The notes beneath the pieces were generated by a model. The model saw nothing but the letters and a program-made list of their open reading frames with translations, was not told where the DNA came from and searched no databases. Shown here in pieces: positions 13,536 to 22,364 of a DNA stretch of 40,000 nucleotides. Made by a program: the position numbers and the translations under genes. Each line of letters opens with the position of its first letter. Within the stretch, counting starts at the first letter, position 1. Source of the stretch: Candidatus Aquicultor sp. (GTDB taxonomy: Bacteria; Actinomycetota; Aquicultoria; Aquicultorales; Aquicultoraceae); assembly GCA_036504445.1 (NCBI GenBank), contig DASXVE010000010.1:1-40000 (forward strand). The letters are read 5' to 3'.

Positions 13536-13570
13536 AGAAAGTTTAGCTTTTTAGCTAAACTTTCTCTTTT
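13536..13570 (+). terminator. Terminator of the tRNA transcript
   Basis: A perfect 12-bp stem (13536-13547 with 13554-13565) with a 6-base loop is followed by CTTTT, immediately after tRNA-Thr. Confidence 0.88.
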
Positions 13571-13691
13571 ATAGAAGGAAAACAGCGATACACCCCGAAT
13601 ATATCTTATTGGTAAACCGGGAGCCTATAGCTAGGAAGCTCTATATCTAGTCGTCGCAGTATTAGTTGAAGCACAAAACGTACAAGGAATT

Positions 13692-13871
13692 ATGGTCAGA
13701 ATCGAAGCAAACCTAAAGAGCCTAATGAAATACCTCTTTGGTATGTATTTTGCTATGCCGGACCCTATGGCAGGCGGGATACACATTGTCGACTACGCGA
13801 AGAAATTCCACGATAGCAAGCTAGCGCAGCGCATCAAGGTATACAACAGGTCTCATAAAACCGTTGCATGA
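13692..13871 (+). CDS. Possible small hypothetical protein (59 residues)
   Basis: ATG 13692 follows an AAGGA site by 5 bases and the frame ends at TGA 13869-13871. The product begins MVRIEANLKSLMKYLFGMYF and is basic, with a hydrophobic start and a charged C-terminal half (DYAKKFHDSKLAQRIKVYN). It is the only candidate in the 570-base gap between the tRNAs and the beta-propeller gene. No family was recognised. Confidence 0.4.
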   Translation: MVRIEANLKSLMKYLFGMYFAMPDPMAGGIHIVDYAKKFHDSKLAQRIKVYNRSHKTVA

Positions 13872-14140
13872 TATCTACTCATACGGCGCAACCGAATAAT
13901 CCGCTTTGCCAGCTCCCCAAGCTGCTATCAGATCGTCTGCTATTTTCATAATACTCAACACCAATTATCGCCTACCTAAAGAACCGGTGGTGCAAACCGG
14001 GTACGCAGCGAAAACGTAGACAACTTAGTGATAGCATGTGGGGGAATATATGTTATTATTATCTGGTAGTTAGTTACAATCTTATGTATATGCTGCTCAA
14101 AGGCAGCATTACTACGCATTAAGGGGTTGGTTGTAGAAAT

Positions 14141-15772
14141 ATGTTCTTAGCTAATCAAGACTCGAAGCTAGTCAGATGGACGACACTCATTCCTATCCTT
14201 CTTATAACCCTGGCTCTTACAATGCCTGCAATAGCGATGGCAAAGGGAGAAGCCACAGCCACAGCAGAAACCAAAGCAGCGAAAACAAAGACGAAGGCGC
14301 CCGCAGCCAAGGCAGCAAAATCCGAGACGGAGGCTGCCACAACTAAGGCTGCTAAGGATGCAAAAACAAAGAGTGCCAAAGATGCAAAACCTAAACCTAA
14401 ACCTAAACCGATTCATGATACATGGCTTGTCTACCAGCACGATCCACAGCATACAGGTCGCACTGCATTTATGGGGCCTGAGAACCCGGATGTTTCATGG
14501 TTTGTTCCATTCGGACAAACTGGAAAACCGACCACACCGCTTGCGGTAGGAGAAGATAAGAACGTATACGTTGGCGTTAATGTAACCCCTGCGCAGAACT
14601 CATCTACAACGACCTCGTCGCAAGCACAAACCGGCATGGGCCATTCTGGCGTCTTCGCGTTTAGTAGCGAAGGCAACAAGGTTATCTGGGTATCTAAGGT
14701 AAATGGCAAGGTCACAGGGCCTATTGCTATAGGTAAAGACGGCACCGTCTATGCGGTCATCGGCACCGTCCTTGTCGCATTGAACAAAGCCGATGGCTCG
14801 GCAAAATGGCAGGTTAACCTAAATGGAGAATCATCGGGCGGAGTCATGCTCGGTAAAGACGGCACCGTCTATGCGGGAACGCTTAAAGGCATGACGCTGT
14901 ATGCGGTTGGTAGCGATGGTAAACCGAAGTGGCGATTTGCTGCGGGAGGCCAAATTAGCAGCTCGCCGGCAATCGCAAACGATGGGACGGTTTACTTTAC
15001 CGCTAAAGATTTGAATCTATATGCGGTTGATCCTAGCGGTAAGCTGAAGTGGAAATTTGCGATACCGGAAAAGGGCAACGTTGTACCTACATCACCGATT
15101 GTCGGGAACGAGAAAAACATAATCTTTGCCATGAATCGCGACGGCGGCTACATGACCATAGCTGACAACGGGCATGTTCAGAACGAATATGTGTATGCTA
15201 TTGCGCCGGACGGCAAACAAAAATGGCGTTATCTAACCCAGTCAAAGAAACTATGCATGCCTGCGGTTGAATCCAATGGCATGGTTGTCGTAGCCGGAAC
15301 TACTATAAATTATACCGATGACCGGAGCCTGACGATGGGCGACGGATTTGTGTACGGCGTTGGCAAAGATGATAAAGCTAGTTGGAAAGCCGTTATCGAT
15401 GATGACGACTTTCAGGGCGCACCTATTATAGACGGTTCCGATGATATCTATATAAGCTCAACTGACGGCCATCTTACTTGCATATCTGGAACAGGCGTTT
15501 TGAGGTGGCGCATCAAAACCGGCGGCTTGACATCGGTGGGCCCCAAAGGCGCCATTTATATTGCCGCGAATTCGTCGGTTGCTGCAATCATGGACCGGGA
15601 TACCAGCAAAGACGCAAAGCAGAGCCAGAAAATTGAAAAAGAAGGATCCGGCGGTAGCTCGATGTCAATTCTGATTTATGCCATTCCGGTTATTGTAGCA
15701 ATAGCGATAATCGTTTTTCTAAGAACAAAAGTCGCTATTAAGCCGGAAGGCGATGATAGCACCGAAAGCTAA
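14141..15772 (+). CDS. Membrane-anchored PQQ-like (YWTD/WD-like) beta-propeller protein
   Basis: This 543-residue exported protein has a signal peptide at 1-34 (LIPILLITLALTMPAIAMA), then an Ala/Lys/Thr-rich linker with Pro-Lys repeats (35-90). Propeller blades of about 40 residues follow, with repeating GKDGTVYA...LYAVDPSGKLKWKF motifs (95-490). A C-terminal membrane helix (about 508-528) and a short basic tail end it. The repeats match PQQ-binding-like outer-surface propellers such as BamB-type proteins. No PQQ-dehydrogenase active-site motif is visible, so it is likely a binding or scaffold protein on the cell surface. It begins the envelope block that includes two multiheme cytochromes. 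A hairpin (14091-14108) lies in its leader. Confidence 0.85.
   Translation: MFLANQDSKLVRWTTLIPILLITLALTMPAIAMAKGEATATAETKAAKTKTKAPAAKAAKSETEAATTKAAKDAKTKSAKDAKPKPKPKPIHDTWLVYQHDPQHTGRTAFMGPENPDVSWFVPFGQTGKPTTPLAVGEDKNVYVGVNVTPAQNSSTTTSSQAQTGMGHSGVFAFSSEGNKVIWVSKVNGKVTGPIAIGKDGTVYAVIGTVLVALNKADGSAKWQVNLNGESSGGVMLGKDGTVYAGTLKGMTLYAVGSDGKPKWRFAAGGQISSSPAIANDGTVYFTAKDLNLYAVDPSGKLKWKFAIPEKGNVVPTSPIVGNEKNIIFAMNRDGGYMTIADNGHVQNEYVYAIAPDGKQKWRYLTQSKKLCMPAVESNGMVVVAGTTINYTDDRSLTMGDGFVYGVGKDDKASWKAVIDDDDFQGAPIIDGSDDIYISSTDGHLTCISGTGVLRWRIKTGGLTSVGPKGAIYIAANSSVAAIMDRDTSKDAKQSQKIEKEGSGGSSMSILIYAIPVIVAIAIIVFLRTKVAIKPEGDDSTES
14387..14409 (+). repeat. Hexanucleotide (AAACCT)n microsatellite in the propeller gene
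   Basis: Nearly four consecutive copies of the telomere-like hexamer encode alternating Pro-Lys in the linker after the signal peptide. Because the unit is 6 bp, slippage would change linker length without shifting frame. Confidence 0.8.
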
Positions 15773-15841
15773 GGCATGCTTAAACCAATGGTGTAAACGG
15801 CAGCAAGAACAGGACATAAGAACACAAGGACTAAAATAATA

Positions 15842-16543
15842 ATGACCTATCGGATTAGGCTTCACAGGGATGCTAACTTCGGTCTTGACGTTATTATTGC
15901 GTTCATCCTCATAATAGCGTTGGGGGTGACCTCCAAGTTGTTTGCCGCAAGCCAGCCTGAGAATAGTTTGCCGCGACAGCAAACGAAGCAAATACAACTT
16001 GCAGTCCTCAATACGAGCACGACGATACGGTCAACAAGTAAAACCCCGGTTGCTACCGGGGTTTTGGCGCTTGAAACACCGGATGGCAGTAAGAAAATTC
16101 CTGCTCGCACAGCTCTTGAGCAAATCGAAGTTGTTAACCCCGCCACGGTGCCGAATAGCCAGGCTCACGGTTCTTACTCAAACAGCGCGGGAGGGATCGG
16201 CAAGGGAATTCTGAAAAACGGTGGTAAGGCGTATAAAATGACGTTTTCGTATACGAACGTAGGCGCCAAGGATGCCGTTTACGACTCCGGATGGTTGCTT
16301 TATGGCCAGCCGCTCGAGGATCTGATTGCCAAACAAGAAGGAAACCATTTAACCTACTCCTACGGACAGGTTCCAATCTGGGCAAAAAACAGCACTGACT
16401 TTGCATATGCCCACGATCATATTCTCCACGCAGGACAAACAGTAACTGAAACAGTGTGGTTTTTTCCATGTCCACAGGTCAAAGAGTGCATGCTCGGTGA
16501 CTTTGAGCTTACTGAGCCCATAAAGATCAGCTTGCCTCAGTAG
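15842..16543 (+). CDS. Exported or membrane-anchored hypothetical protein
   Basis: This 233-residue protein has an N-terminal hydrophobic helix (about 15-35: DVIIAFILIIALGVTSKLFAA), a Ser/Thr-rich linker and a C-terminal beta-rich domain (125-233). That domain is similar in style to Ig-like DUF4352 modules (MTFSYTNVGAKDAVYDSGW, HAGQTVTETVWFFPC). Two cysteines near the C-terminus (CPQVKEC) could form a disulfide. Start ATG 15842 has only a weak AAGGA site 11 bases away. It lies 70 bp after the propeller gene and before the cytochromes, so it may belong to the same envelope unit. No specific family was recognised. Confidence 0.7.
   Translation: MTYRIRLHRDANFGLDVIIAFILIIALGVTSKLFAASQPENSLPRQQTKQIQLAVLNTSTTIRSTSKTPVATGVLALETPDGSKKIPARTALEQIEVVNPATVPNSQAHGSYSNSAGGIGKGILKNGGKAYKMTFSYTNVGAKDAVYDSGWLLYGQPLEDLIAKQEGNHLTYSYGQVPIWAKNSTDFAYAHDHILHAGQTVTETVWFFPCPQVKECMLGDFELTEPIKISLPQ
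16040..16065 (+). repeat. Terminator-like hairpin inside a coding sequence
   Basis: AAAACCCCGGT (16040-16050) and ACCGGGGTTTT (16055-16065) form a perfect 11-bp stem with loop TGCT. It sits in the linker-coding part of the exported protein gene and has a short T run. It may reduce transcription of downstream sequence. Confidence 0.7.
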
Positions 16544-16743
16544 CCCCCCAATATGTCCGTGAAAGACCCCGAAAACATCCGCAAATAAGCAATAACGCCC
16601 CAATATTTGCCTCAAGAAGGCTCCTTAAGCATGCCTTTAGTACTAAATACCTAAATATTTCCAGCTAGCTGCCGATATATGAATACGTGGAAAGAAATGT
16701 AACATTTGACAGTGTTAGTAATTGAAGAGGTGCGTAATATCGA

Positions 16744-18297
16744 ATGATTGCGCGACTACTCGTACTAGTCGCCCTTATCAGTTCATGTTTTATCTCAACC
16801 GCGTATGCAGCAAGTAACAATACAAACACCCTTTTTACCGCACAGCAATTTGAATCACCTAAACTCGAATCATCTAGTTTAACCAGTAGCTTTAAATCAT
16901 CTAGTTTAAACAGCAATTTTGAAGAATCAGATACTATTGTACGTAACTCGTTGACCGGCTTGCACGGAAGGTATGTAACAACGCCTTCTCGATGCAGGGT
17001 CTGTCATGGATTTGATAAACGGGCGCAAGGCATACAAATAACTGCTATCGCCGGCATATACGCGTGCGATTGGTGCCATGATTTTGGTGCCGCATCATCG
17101 TATTACGTCACGTTGGAAGGCGACGAATTCGGTAAGCCGGAACTTGGCGTGGGCCATAGCCGTGGCTATGGGCTTTCAACCGGTAAGTGGTCGGCTCCAG
17201 ATGATACATATCCTGCGTTTATCCCGCGCTTCTGGTATGGCGGCCTCAGCTGTTTCGATTGTCATTCGCCACACGCAAATCCATCTCGAATTCTTGGATT
17301 TAATAAGTCAGGCCAGCCTCGTTTTGGTGTCTTAGACCCGGGTTTTACCGATCTTAAGACATCTTCTCAACCAGGTTCATCATCTATGTATAAATCTGGT
17401 CGCTGGATCCTTAAGAAAAACCCGGATCCAGAGATAGATCCTGAATCCGGCTATGAGATTGCCGATACCTATGATGGCGATTTGTCTTCTCTGGTACGGT
17501 ATCCGGTTAATAAGGTTGCCATTAACTGGGATAATCCATATGCCAAGAATGTGGCAGAGGCATCCGATGCCAATATCCGTCTAGAGAAGACGAGTTCGGT
17601 TAGCGAACTCTGTATTGATTGCCATGACGGAGATGGCGGGCTTCACAGCACTTCTGCGCTAGCATACTCACCCGAGAACGGTGCGGACGGTAAGACGGGC
17701 CTCAACAGTTACGAGCGCGCTTTCGGTCATGATTCACAACCGGGTAAGTGTAGCGGCAAACTATTTATTAATACCGAAGATGGTAAGAATAACGGTCCTC
17801 CGTGTCGCAGCTGCCATAGGGCAGGAGGCGATTGTGATTTGTGCCATACATCCGGCAGGGTAGCGGCAGAGACCAACTGGCCGCGCGATGCCTATGCGCC
17901 AAATCCAAGCCTCGCTTCTAATAAAGGCTTTGAAGGCGTGCAAGCCGATAAGGTACAACATGTGCTAGATAGAGATAGCCTCCAGCTTAAGTCTGTGGCC
18001 AGATGGGATCCTCAGCGTAAAAATTCTAGCGTGGAATGTTCCTCTGAGTGTGTCAACTTGGGATATAGTTGGCCTCACCGCACATTTGCCTGGAAGATGT
18101 TAAAGAACGAGCTCTATGGTGTTTACCTGGATGACCAAAATGTTGAGGTGACTCAGGTTAAGCAGCTGCTTGTTAAATATTCAGCCATATCGGCACAGCC
18201 GGCCCAAGACCCAATTGGCGCCGTTTGTCTTGATTGCCATAATCCGTTTGTCTGGAAGCCCGGCACAAAAGAGGCGCTTAAAAAAGGGCTACCTTAG
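16744..18297 (+). CDS. Seven-heme multiheme cytochrome c (exported)
   Basis: This 517-residue protein has a signal peptide (1-22, ending AYA) and seven CxxCH heme sites at residues 84, 108, 170, 290, 354, 364 and 495. Possible distal ligands include the HGRY, GVGHSRGYG and GHDS histidines. A Ser-rich repeat (41-60) separates the signal from the heme region. C432 and C436 are not heme motifs and may form a disulfide. It is a clear paralog of the cytochrome 365 bp downstream, sharing APDDTYPA, SCFDCHSPHANP, WPHRT and CLDCHNP blocks. It is probably an electron carrier outside the cytoplasmic membrane. No heme-attachment or quinol-oxidase genes lie in the window. Confidence 0.92.
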   Translation: MIARLLVLVALISSCFISTAYAASNNTNTLFTAQQFESPKLESSSLTSSFKSSSLNSNFEESDTIVRNSLTGLHGRYVTTPSRCRVCHGFDKRAQGIQITAIAGIYACDWCHDFGAASSYYVTLEGDEFGKPELGVGHSRGYGLSTGKWSAPDDTYPAFIPRFWYGGLSCFDCHSPHANPSRILGFNKSGQPRFGVLDPGFTDLKTSSQPGSSSMYKSGRWILKKNPDPEIDPESGYEIADTYDGDLSSLVRYPVNKVAINWDNPYAKNVAEASDANIRLEKTSSVSELCIDCHDGDGGLHSTSALAYSPENGADGKTGLNSYERAFGHDSQPGKCSGKLFINTEDGKNNGPPCRSCHRAGGDCDLCHTSGRVAAETNWPRDAYAPNPSLASNKGFEGVQADKVQHVLDRDSLQLKSVARWDPQRKNSSVECSSECVNLGYSWPHRTFAWKMLKNELYGVYLDDQNVEVTQVKQLLVKYSAISAQPAQDPIGAVCLDCHNPFVWKPGTKEALKKGLP

Positions 18298-18662
18298 TGT
18301 TTAGTTTCATGCGTTAGAATGAAGAATCCACACGCTTGTTATTGGTCACCCCTTAGATCCACTGGTTTTAACCCTGGAATATCCTAGCCTGCGTAGCTGG
18401 TAACCTTGTAAAATATACATGCTTCTACCAGCACTCATCCCGCTCGTTTTATACAGTGTCTGTTTATACTGATGTGTGCGCCGCTGCCCACACCTACTAC
18501 AATGTTAGTTATTGTGTGAGTAGTTTCCTGCAAAAACAGCCATTCGCGTTTCACCCCAAAATACCCCGGTATTAATTAGCAGAAAGCTGGAATACAGCAT
18601 TTTTTGAGGTTGTTACCAGCCCGAATAATGCGTTACCGGGATTATAAAGCGGGGGTGGTCCG
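18298..18662. other. Intergenic region between the two cytochrome genes
   Basis: There is no credible ORF. No conserved GEMM (cyclic-di-GMP) riboswitch core was seen, although such switches precede cytochrome genes in some metal reducers. A weak hairpin around GTGTGCGCCGCTGCCCACAC (18473-18492) is the only structure noted. The cytochromes may therefore be transcribed separately. Confidence 0.45.
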
Positions 18663-20384
18663 GTGAAACGAGCATCGGTGTTTACGCTAGCGATGGTGCT
18701 TCTTGTGTGGTTGGCCTGTGGCTGTACGTCTGCCAGCACACAAAAGACTGAGGCTAGTTCAAGCAAAGGTAACCATAAGTGGGACAGGGCAGTCGAGCGG
18801 ATAGTGAACTACTATCCAGGTTTTGAAAGTACCGCTCACCCGCGAGGCACATGGTATAGTCCATATACCTTTGGAGCCGATGCGTACAACTATAATGACC
18901 CGCAGGAATACACGGGGGTCAGCACGGTACGTGACAGTAACGGCAAGCTCATAGTGCAGGCTGCAGGAGCGCATGGCAACTACCTCACAAGTACAAATCG
19001 ATGCAGGGAATGCCACGCGACGCATGCCTCGTCAGGCATTTTTAAATTGACCAGGTCTGATACCAGGTTTGAGGCATGTGATTGGTGCCACGGTAGTGGG
19101 GCTGGGGCTGGATTCGACATCAAGACCGATAATAACAGCGAACACACAGTTGAATACGGTGTTGGGCATTCAATGGGCTACGGAATCTCAAAGGGTAATT
19201 GGCGGGCTCCGGATGATACGTACCCAGCTTATACGCCAAGCTACTGGCTTGGCGGTTTTTCATGCTTTGACTGTCATTCGCCCCACGCTAACCCTAAAAG
19301 GCTTCTCGGCTTTTCCAATAATGGAACTATGACATTTCCGATATATAATCCAGGGTATAATGCTATAACAGCTCTTAGCATGTCGCATAAAAATTTGCAG
19401 TATCCGGCCGGGTCATGGCTTTTGCTTAAAAACCCTGATCGTGAGACTAACCCGACAACCGGCAAAGAAATCTCCGATAGTGATGTAAAAACTTCGCTCG
19501 CAATATCCTTTAATGGTAGGCAACATAGATTTCCCGTACATAAACAAGCCATTGATTGGGATCATCCTTCACGCTCGGGTGGGGCAATGTCGGATGGGTT
19601 TCAGATTAGTCAATTCTGTGCTGATTGTCATGATGGCAACGCCGGTCTTGCTACCGAGCAAGTTGCCATGTTTTCTGAGGATCTTGCGCTCATGGGTAAA
19701 ACCGACATACAGGCATATGTGATTGGTTCCGGACATGATTCGAGCGAGCAAGAACACGGTGCTCGCTACTTTGATCCGGAAGACAATATTAACAATGGTC
19801 CGAGTTGCCGCGGATGCCATCGTGGCTCTAGTACGTGTAAGATTTGCCATAGTAATTCGGAAATGCTGCAAGCTTCCGGCCAATACCCGCGACCATCATT
19901 TCCCGGCAATATACAAACCGCTCTATCACCGGTTCCAGCGGGCATGGCAGGTGTTAAATCGAAAGTGCTCATAAACGTAACCGATGCTACCGTTCGGGTT
20001 GCGCCGAGTTCAGGCACCACGATCGTTTATCCTACTGATTGGAACTCGAGTAACAGCGCACACGCAGAACCAGCATGCTGTGATAATGGGTTTAGCTGGC
20101 CTCACCGAACACTTGGTTGGAAAATGCTCAAAGACGACCTGTTCGGTGTCGACTTTGACGGGCAAACAGCAATTCGTCCTGGTGATCGTCGGAAGTTACC
20201 ACAAGCGATGGTCCGTGCGCGACAGAGAACGACAAATAGCACTATGACCAATCTATTGAACGCAGGTATGGCAGGAGCGACCGCTCCTGCACAGAACCTC
20301 GATTCAGTATGCCTTGATTGCCATAATCCGAATATTTGGAATCCGCAGCTGAAGGGAAATCTTTTATTGCGAGGATTACCGTAA
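18663..20384 (+). CDS. Seven-heme multiheme cytochrome c, lipoprotein-like
   Basis: This 573-residue paralog of the upstream cytochrome starts at GTG 18663 with GGGGG about 8 bases before it. Its signal ends in a lipobox-like VWLACGC (cysteines 19 and 21), so it is probably lipid-anchored on the outer face of the membrane. CxxCH sites lie at residues 114, 139, 201, 319, 382, 392 and 550. Spacing and flanking residues match the paralog, including GVGHS.GYG, CFDCHSPHANP, DCHDG and WPHRT.GWKMLK. A longer segment (400-475) between hemes 6 and 7 differs. The pair may form a relay from the membrane to extracellular acceptors. Confidence 0.92.
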   Translation: MKRASVFTLAMVLLVWLACGCTSASTQKTEASSSKGNHKWDRAVERIVNYYPGFESTAHPRGTWYSPYTFGADAYNYNDPQEYTGVSTVRDSNGKLIVQAAGAHGNYLTSTNRCRECHATHASSGIFKLTRSDTRFEACDWCHGSGAGAGFDIKTDNNSEHTVEYGVGHSMGYGISKGNWRAPDDTYPAYTPSYWLGGFSCFDCHSPHANPKRLLGFSNNGTMTFPIYNPGYNAITALSMSHKNLQYPAGSWLLLKNPDRETNPTTGKEISDSDVKTSLAISFNGRQHRFPVHKQAIDWDHPSRSGGAMSDGFQISQFCADCHDGNAGLATEQVAMFSEDLALMGKTDIQAYVIGSGHDSSEQEHGARYFDPEDNINNGPSCRGCHRGSSTCKICHSNSEMLQASGQYPRPSFPGNIQTALSPVPAGMAGVKSKVLINVTDATVRVAPSSGTTIVYPTDWNSSNSAHAEPACCDNGFSWPHRTLGWKMLKDDLFGVDFDGQTAIRPGDRRKLPQAMVRARQRTTNSTMTNLLNAGMAGATAPAQNLDSVCLDCHNPNIWNPQLKGNLLLRGLP

Positions 20385-20695
20385 TCAGGTGTCGTTCATT
20401 ATTAATGGACAACGAAAGCCCATCGTTACGTAGTTGTGAACATACGTCCACATATTCTTAACAATTGCTTTTTTGGAATAGGGTTTGCGTAGTCCTTTGA
20501 CTATGACGAGCAGGATATTCTTCACTCCACATCATCGACGCCTACTATCTGTGTACAGGCGAAATCGTTTACTGTCAGCTCGATTCGGGAAAAAAGCAAG
20601 TTGGCAGCCGACCTTTACAAAGTGAATATGAGGCGTGAAATCCAAACGCTTGAAAGCATCCACATACAACCCTTAAGAGTACACGAGGAGGCACT
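20385..20695. other. Intergenic region before the sugar kinase gene
   Basis: No gene was recognised. Short inverted repeats (ACGTAGTTGTGAACATACGT, 20429-20448) are present without a T-run. No riboswitch was recognised. Confidence 0.4.
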
Positions 20696-21643
20696 ATGCC
20701 TGAGTTTGATATCGTATCAATTGGCGAATGCATGGTTGAGCTCTATAGCAACCGGCCGCTTTTTGATGCGGAAACGTTTAGCAAATCCTGTGGCGGCGAT
20801 ACACTAAATGTATTGGTAGCGGCGGCTCGGCTCGGCTCCGTCACGGGGTTCATAACTCGAGTAGGTGAAGATCAATTCGCGCCGTTTCTGCTGCAAGAAT
20901 GGCTCAACGAGCGTATTGATCTATCACTGGTAAAAGTAATTCCTGAGCGAAAAAACGGCGTCTACTTTATTTCCGAGTTTGAGGGTGGTGGGTTCAATTA
21001 TGCTGAATATCGGGAGGATAGCGCCGCGTCGACGCTCTCTGTTGATGATCTCGCCACTGAGTATTTAGTTGCAGGTCGTTACATGCATGTTTCCGGTGTC
21101 GGCCAGGCGATATCGGAAAGCTGCGGTGGAGCTGTTTTCGAGGCTTGCCGGCTTGTTAAGGCAAATAAATCGGGACAAGTATCATACGACCCTCAGTTGC
21201 GGTCGGGCATATGGTCGGCCGAGGCGGCTCGACAAGGGTTTGAAGAGTTACTACCGTATATAGATGTTCTGTTTTTGAAACACCCGCTTGAATCGACCGC
21301 CCTTACCGGCATCTCAGATCCGGAGATGCTCATCCGGGCATTATGGCAGCAGGGCATCCGTGTTGTCGTTCTTAAACTAGGAAAGCAGGGATGTATCGTC
21401 GGGGAACGCCATTCGCGGGATATCGCTGAGGTTAGACCGCTTAAAGCAGGTAAGGTCTACGATACATTTGGTTCGGGTGATACGTTTTGCGGAGCGTTCT
21501 TACACGGTCTAGCTAGGGGCTATGATGTGCATAAAGCCGCGTGGCTCGGCAATATAGCCGCCGGTCTTAAGACCCCGGGCTTGGGAGCAATTTCGTCTTT
21601 GCCCGAGCACAATGATGTTTACCAGGTGTTTGAGGCCGCTTAG
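20696..21643 (+). CDS. PfkB-family carbohydrate kinase (possibly 2-keto-3-deoxygluconate kinase)
   Basis: This 315-residue ribokinase-fold protein opens with FDIVSIGECMVELY, has the N-terminal GGDTLNVLVAAARLG signature and carries the C-terminal ATP-site motif DTFGSGDTFCGAF (residues 256-268), with catalytic D262. Most family members have DT-T/F-GAGD; here the third glycine-flanking residue is Ser. The N-terminal pattern and length are nearest to KDG kinases, but sugar specificity cannot be fixed from sequence. No other Entner-Doudoroff gene is adjacent. RBS GAGGAGG lies 6-7 bases before ATG 20696. Confidence 0.88.
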   Translation: MPEFDIVSIGECMVELYSNRPLFDAETFSKSCGGDTLNVLVAAARLGSVTGFITRVGEDQFAPFLLQEWLNERIDLSLVKVIPERKNGVYFISEFEGGGFNYAEYREDSAASTLSVDDLATEYLVAGRYMHVSGVGQAISESCGGAVFEACRLVKANKSGQVSYDPQLRSGIWSAEAARQGFEELLPYIDVLFLKHPLESTALTGISDPEMLIRALWQQGIRVVVLKLGKQGCIVGERHSRDIAEVRPLKAGKVYDTFGSGDTFCGAFLHGLARGYDVHKAAWLGNIAAGLKTPGLGAISSLPEHNDVYQVFEAA

Positions 21644-21802
21644 CACACAGTATGTTGTCTGGGCCGCTCTAACGCATGCTTGATCTCGAATAATTAATTG
21701 CCCAACCTTCGCGATTAATATTGAATAACTAATTGATAGAATTAATCTTTAATCCTGAACATTTAGCTGGTAAACATTCATATTTAACCCCAAGACAACT
21801 AG

Positions 21803-21831
21803 TTGACAGACTAATGCTTGTCATTTAACAT
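21803..21831 (+). promoter_or_regulatory. Promoter of the ArsR-family gene
   Basis: TTGACA (21803-21808), a 17-bp spacer and TAACAT (21826-21831) lie 43 bases before ATG 21874 in an AT-rich region. The -35 is a perfect consensus. AT-rich near-repeats (TAATTAATT, AATTAATC) upstream may bind the autoregulator. Confidence 0.6.
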
Positions 21832-21873
21832 ATTCTATTATCGGCATATGATGATATCTTCGAGGAGTCATGC

Positions 21874-22227
21874 ATGAGGGTGCCACGAACGATGCTTACA
21901 TTCTTCCAAGCGATGTCTGATCCAACGCGGCAAAAAATCTTGTCATTGCTCGAGAAAAGAGAGAAGATGTGTGTAAGCGATCTTGTTCGCGGACTCAAGG
22001 TGCCCCAACCTACGGTTTCAAAACACCTTGCGATCCTAAAAAATGCCGGGATAGTGTGCTCTAAGCGTGAAGGACAACAGGTATTTTACTCGCTTAACGG
22101 CAAAAAAATTCGTTCGTACTGTATACGATATTTTAGCACGTTTTCATGTTGTTCCGATTTGTTCTGTGGCCACCATGGTCGATCAGATGAAGAACGACTC
22201 GAGGCAAGGAGGTGTTTTCTTGACTAG
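21874..22227 (+). CDS. ArsR-family transcriptional regulator, probably frameshifted near the C-terminus
   Basis: The 117-residue frame has a clear ArsR winged helix: FFQAMSDPTRQKILSLL, MCVSDLVRGLKVPQPTVSKHLAIL and AGIVCSKREGQQVFYSLNG. After an A7 run at 22101-22107 the product becomes Cys-rich (SCCSDLFCGHH) and loses the usual final dimerisation helix. The +1 frame instead reads FVRTVYDILARFHVVP, a good ArsR C-terminal helix. Either the gene carries a slippage-type frameshift or the Cys-rich tail is a genuine metal site. KMCVSDLV resembles but does not match the ELCVCDL metal motif. The regulated gene is unknown. Confidence 0.8.
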   Translation: MRVPRTMLTFFQAMSDPTRQKILSLLEKREKMCVSDLVRGLKVPQPTVSKHLAILKNAGIVCSKREGQQVFYSLNGKKIRSYCIRYFSTFSCCSDLFCGHHGRSDEERLEARRCFLD

Positions 22228-22281
22228 AAGGCGGTGGATGCTTCGCGCGGTCGCTCATTGCTGCGAGGGCAAACGAGTTTA

Positions 22282-22323
22282 GTCCTGAGCATGACATAAA
22301 AAAGCTTTGTCCTGAGCATGACA
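22282..22323. repeat. Two 15-bp direct repeats upstream of lemA
   Basis: GTCCTGAGCATGACA occurs at 22282-22296 and 22309-22323, spaced 27 bp start to start, with A-rich sequence after each. The second copy lies about 40 bases before the lemA start. They could be binding sites or remnants of a dispersed repeat. Confidence 0.7.
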
Positions 22324-22364
22324 GAAAAAGGCTCATTCTTTAATCTATTGGAGGATAATATACG

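Noticed and set aside
14141-15772. PQQ-dependent dehydrogenase
   Set aside because: Only propeller repeats are visible. No dehydrogenase active-site motifs were recognised, and the protein is anchored by a C-terminal helix.
18298-18662. Cyclic-di-GMP (GEMM) riboswitch before the second cytochrome gene
   Set aside because: The conserved GEMM core and tetraloop-receptor sequences are not visible here or before the first cytochrome.
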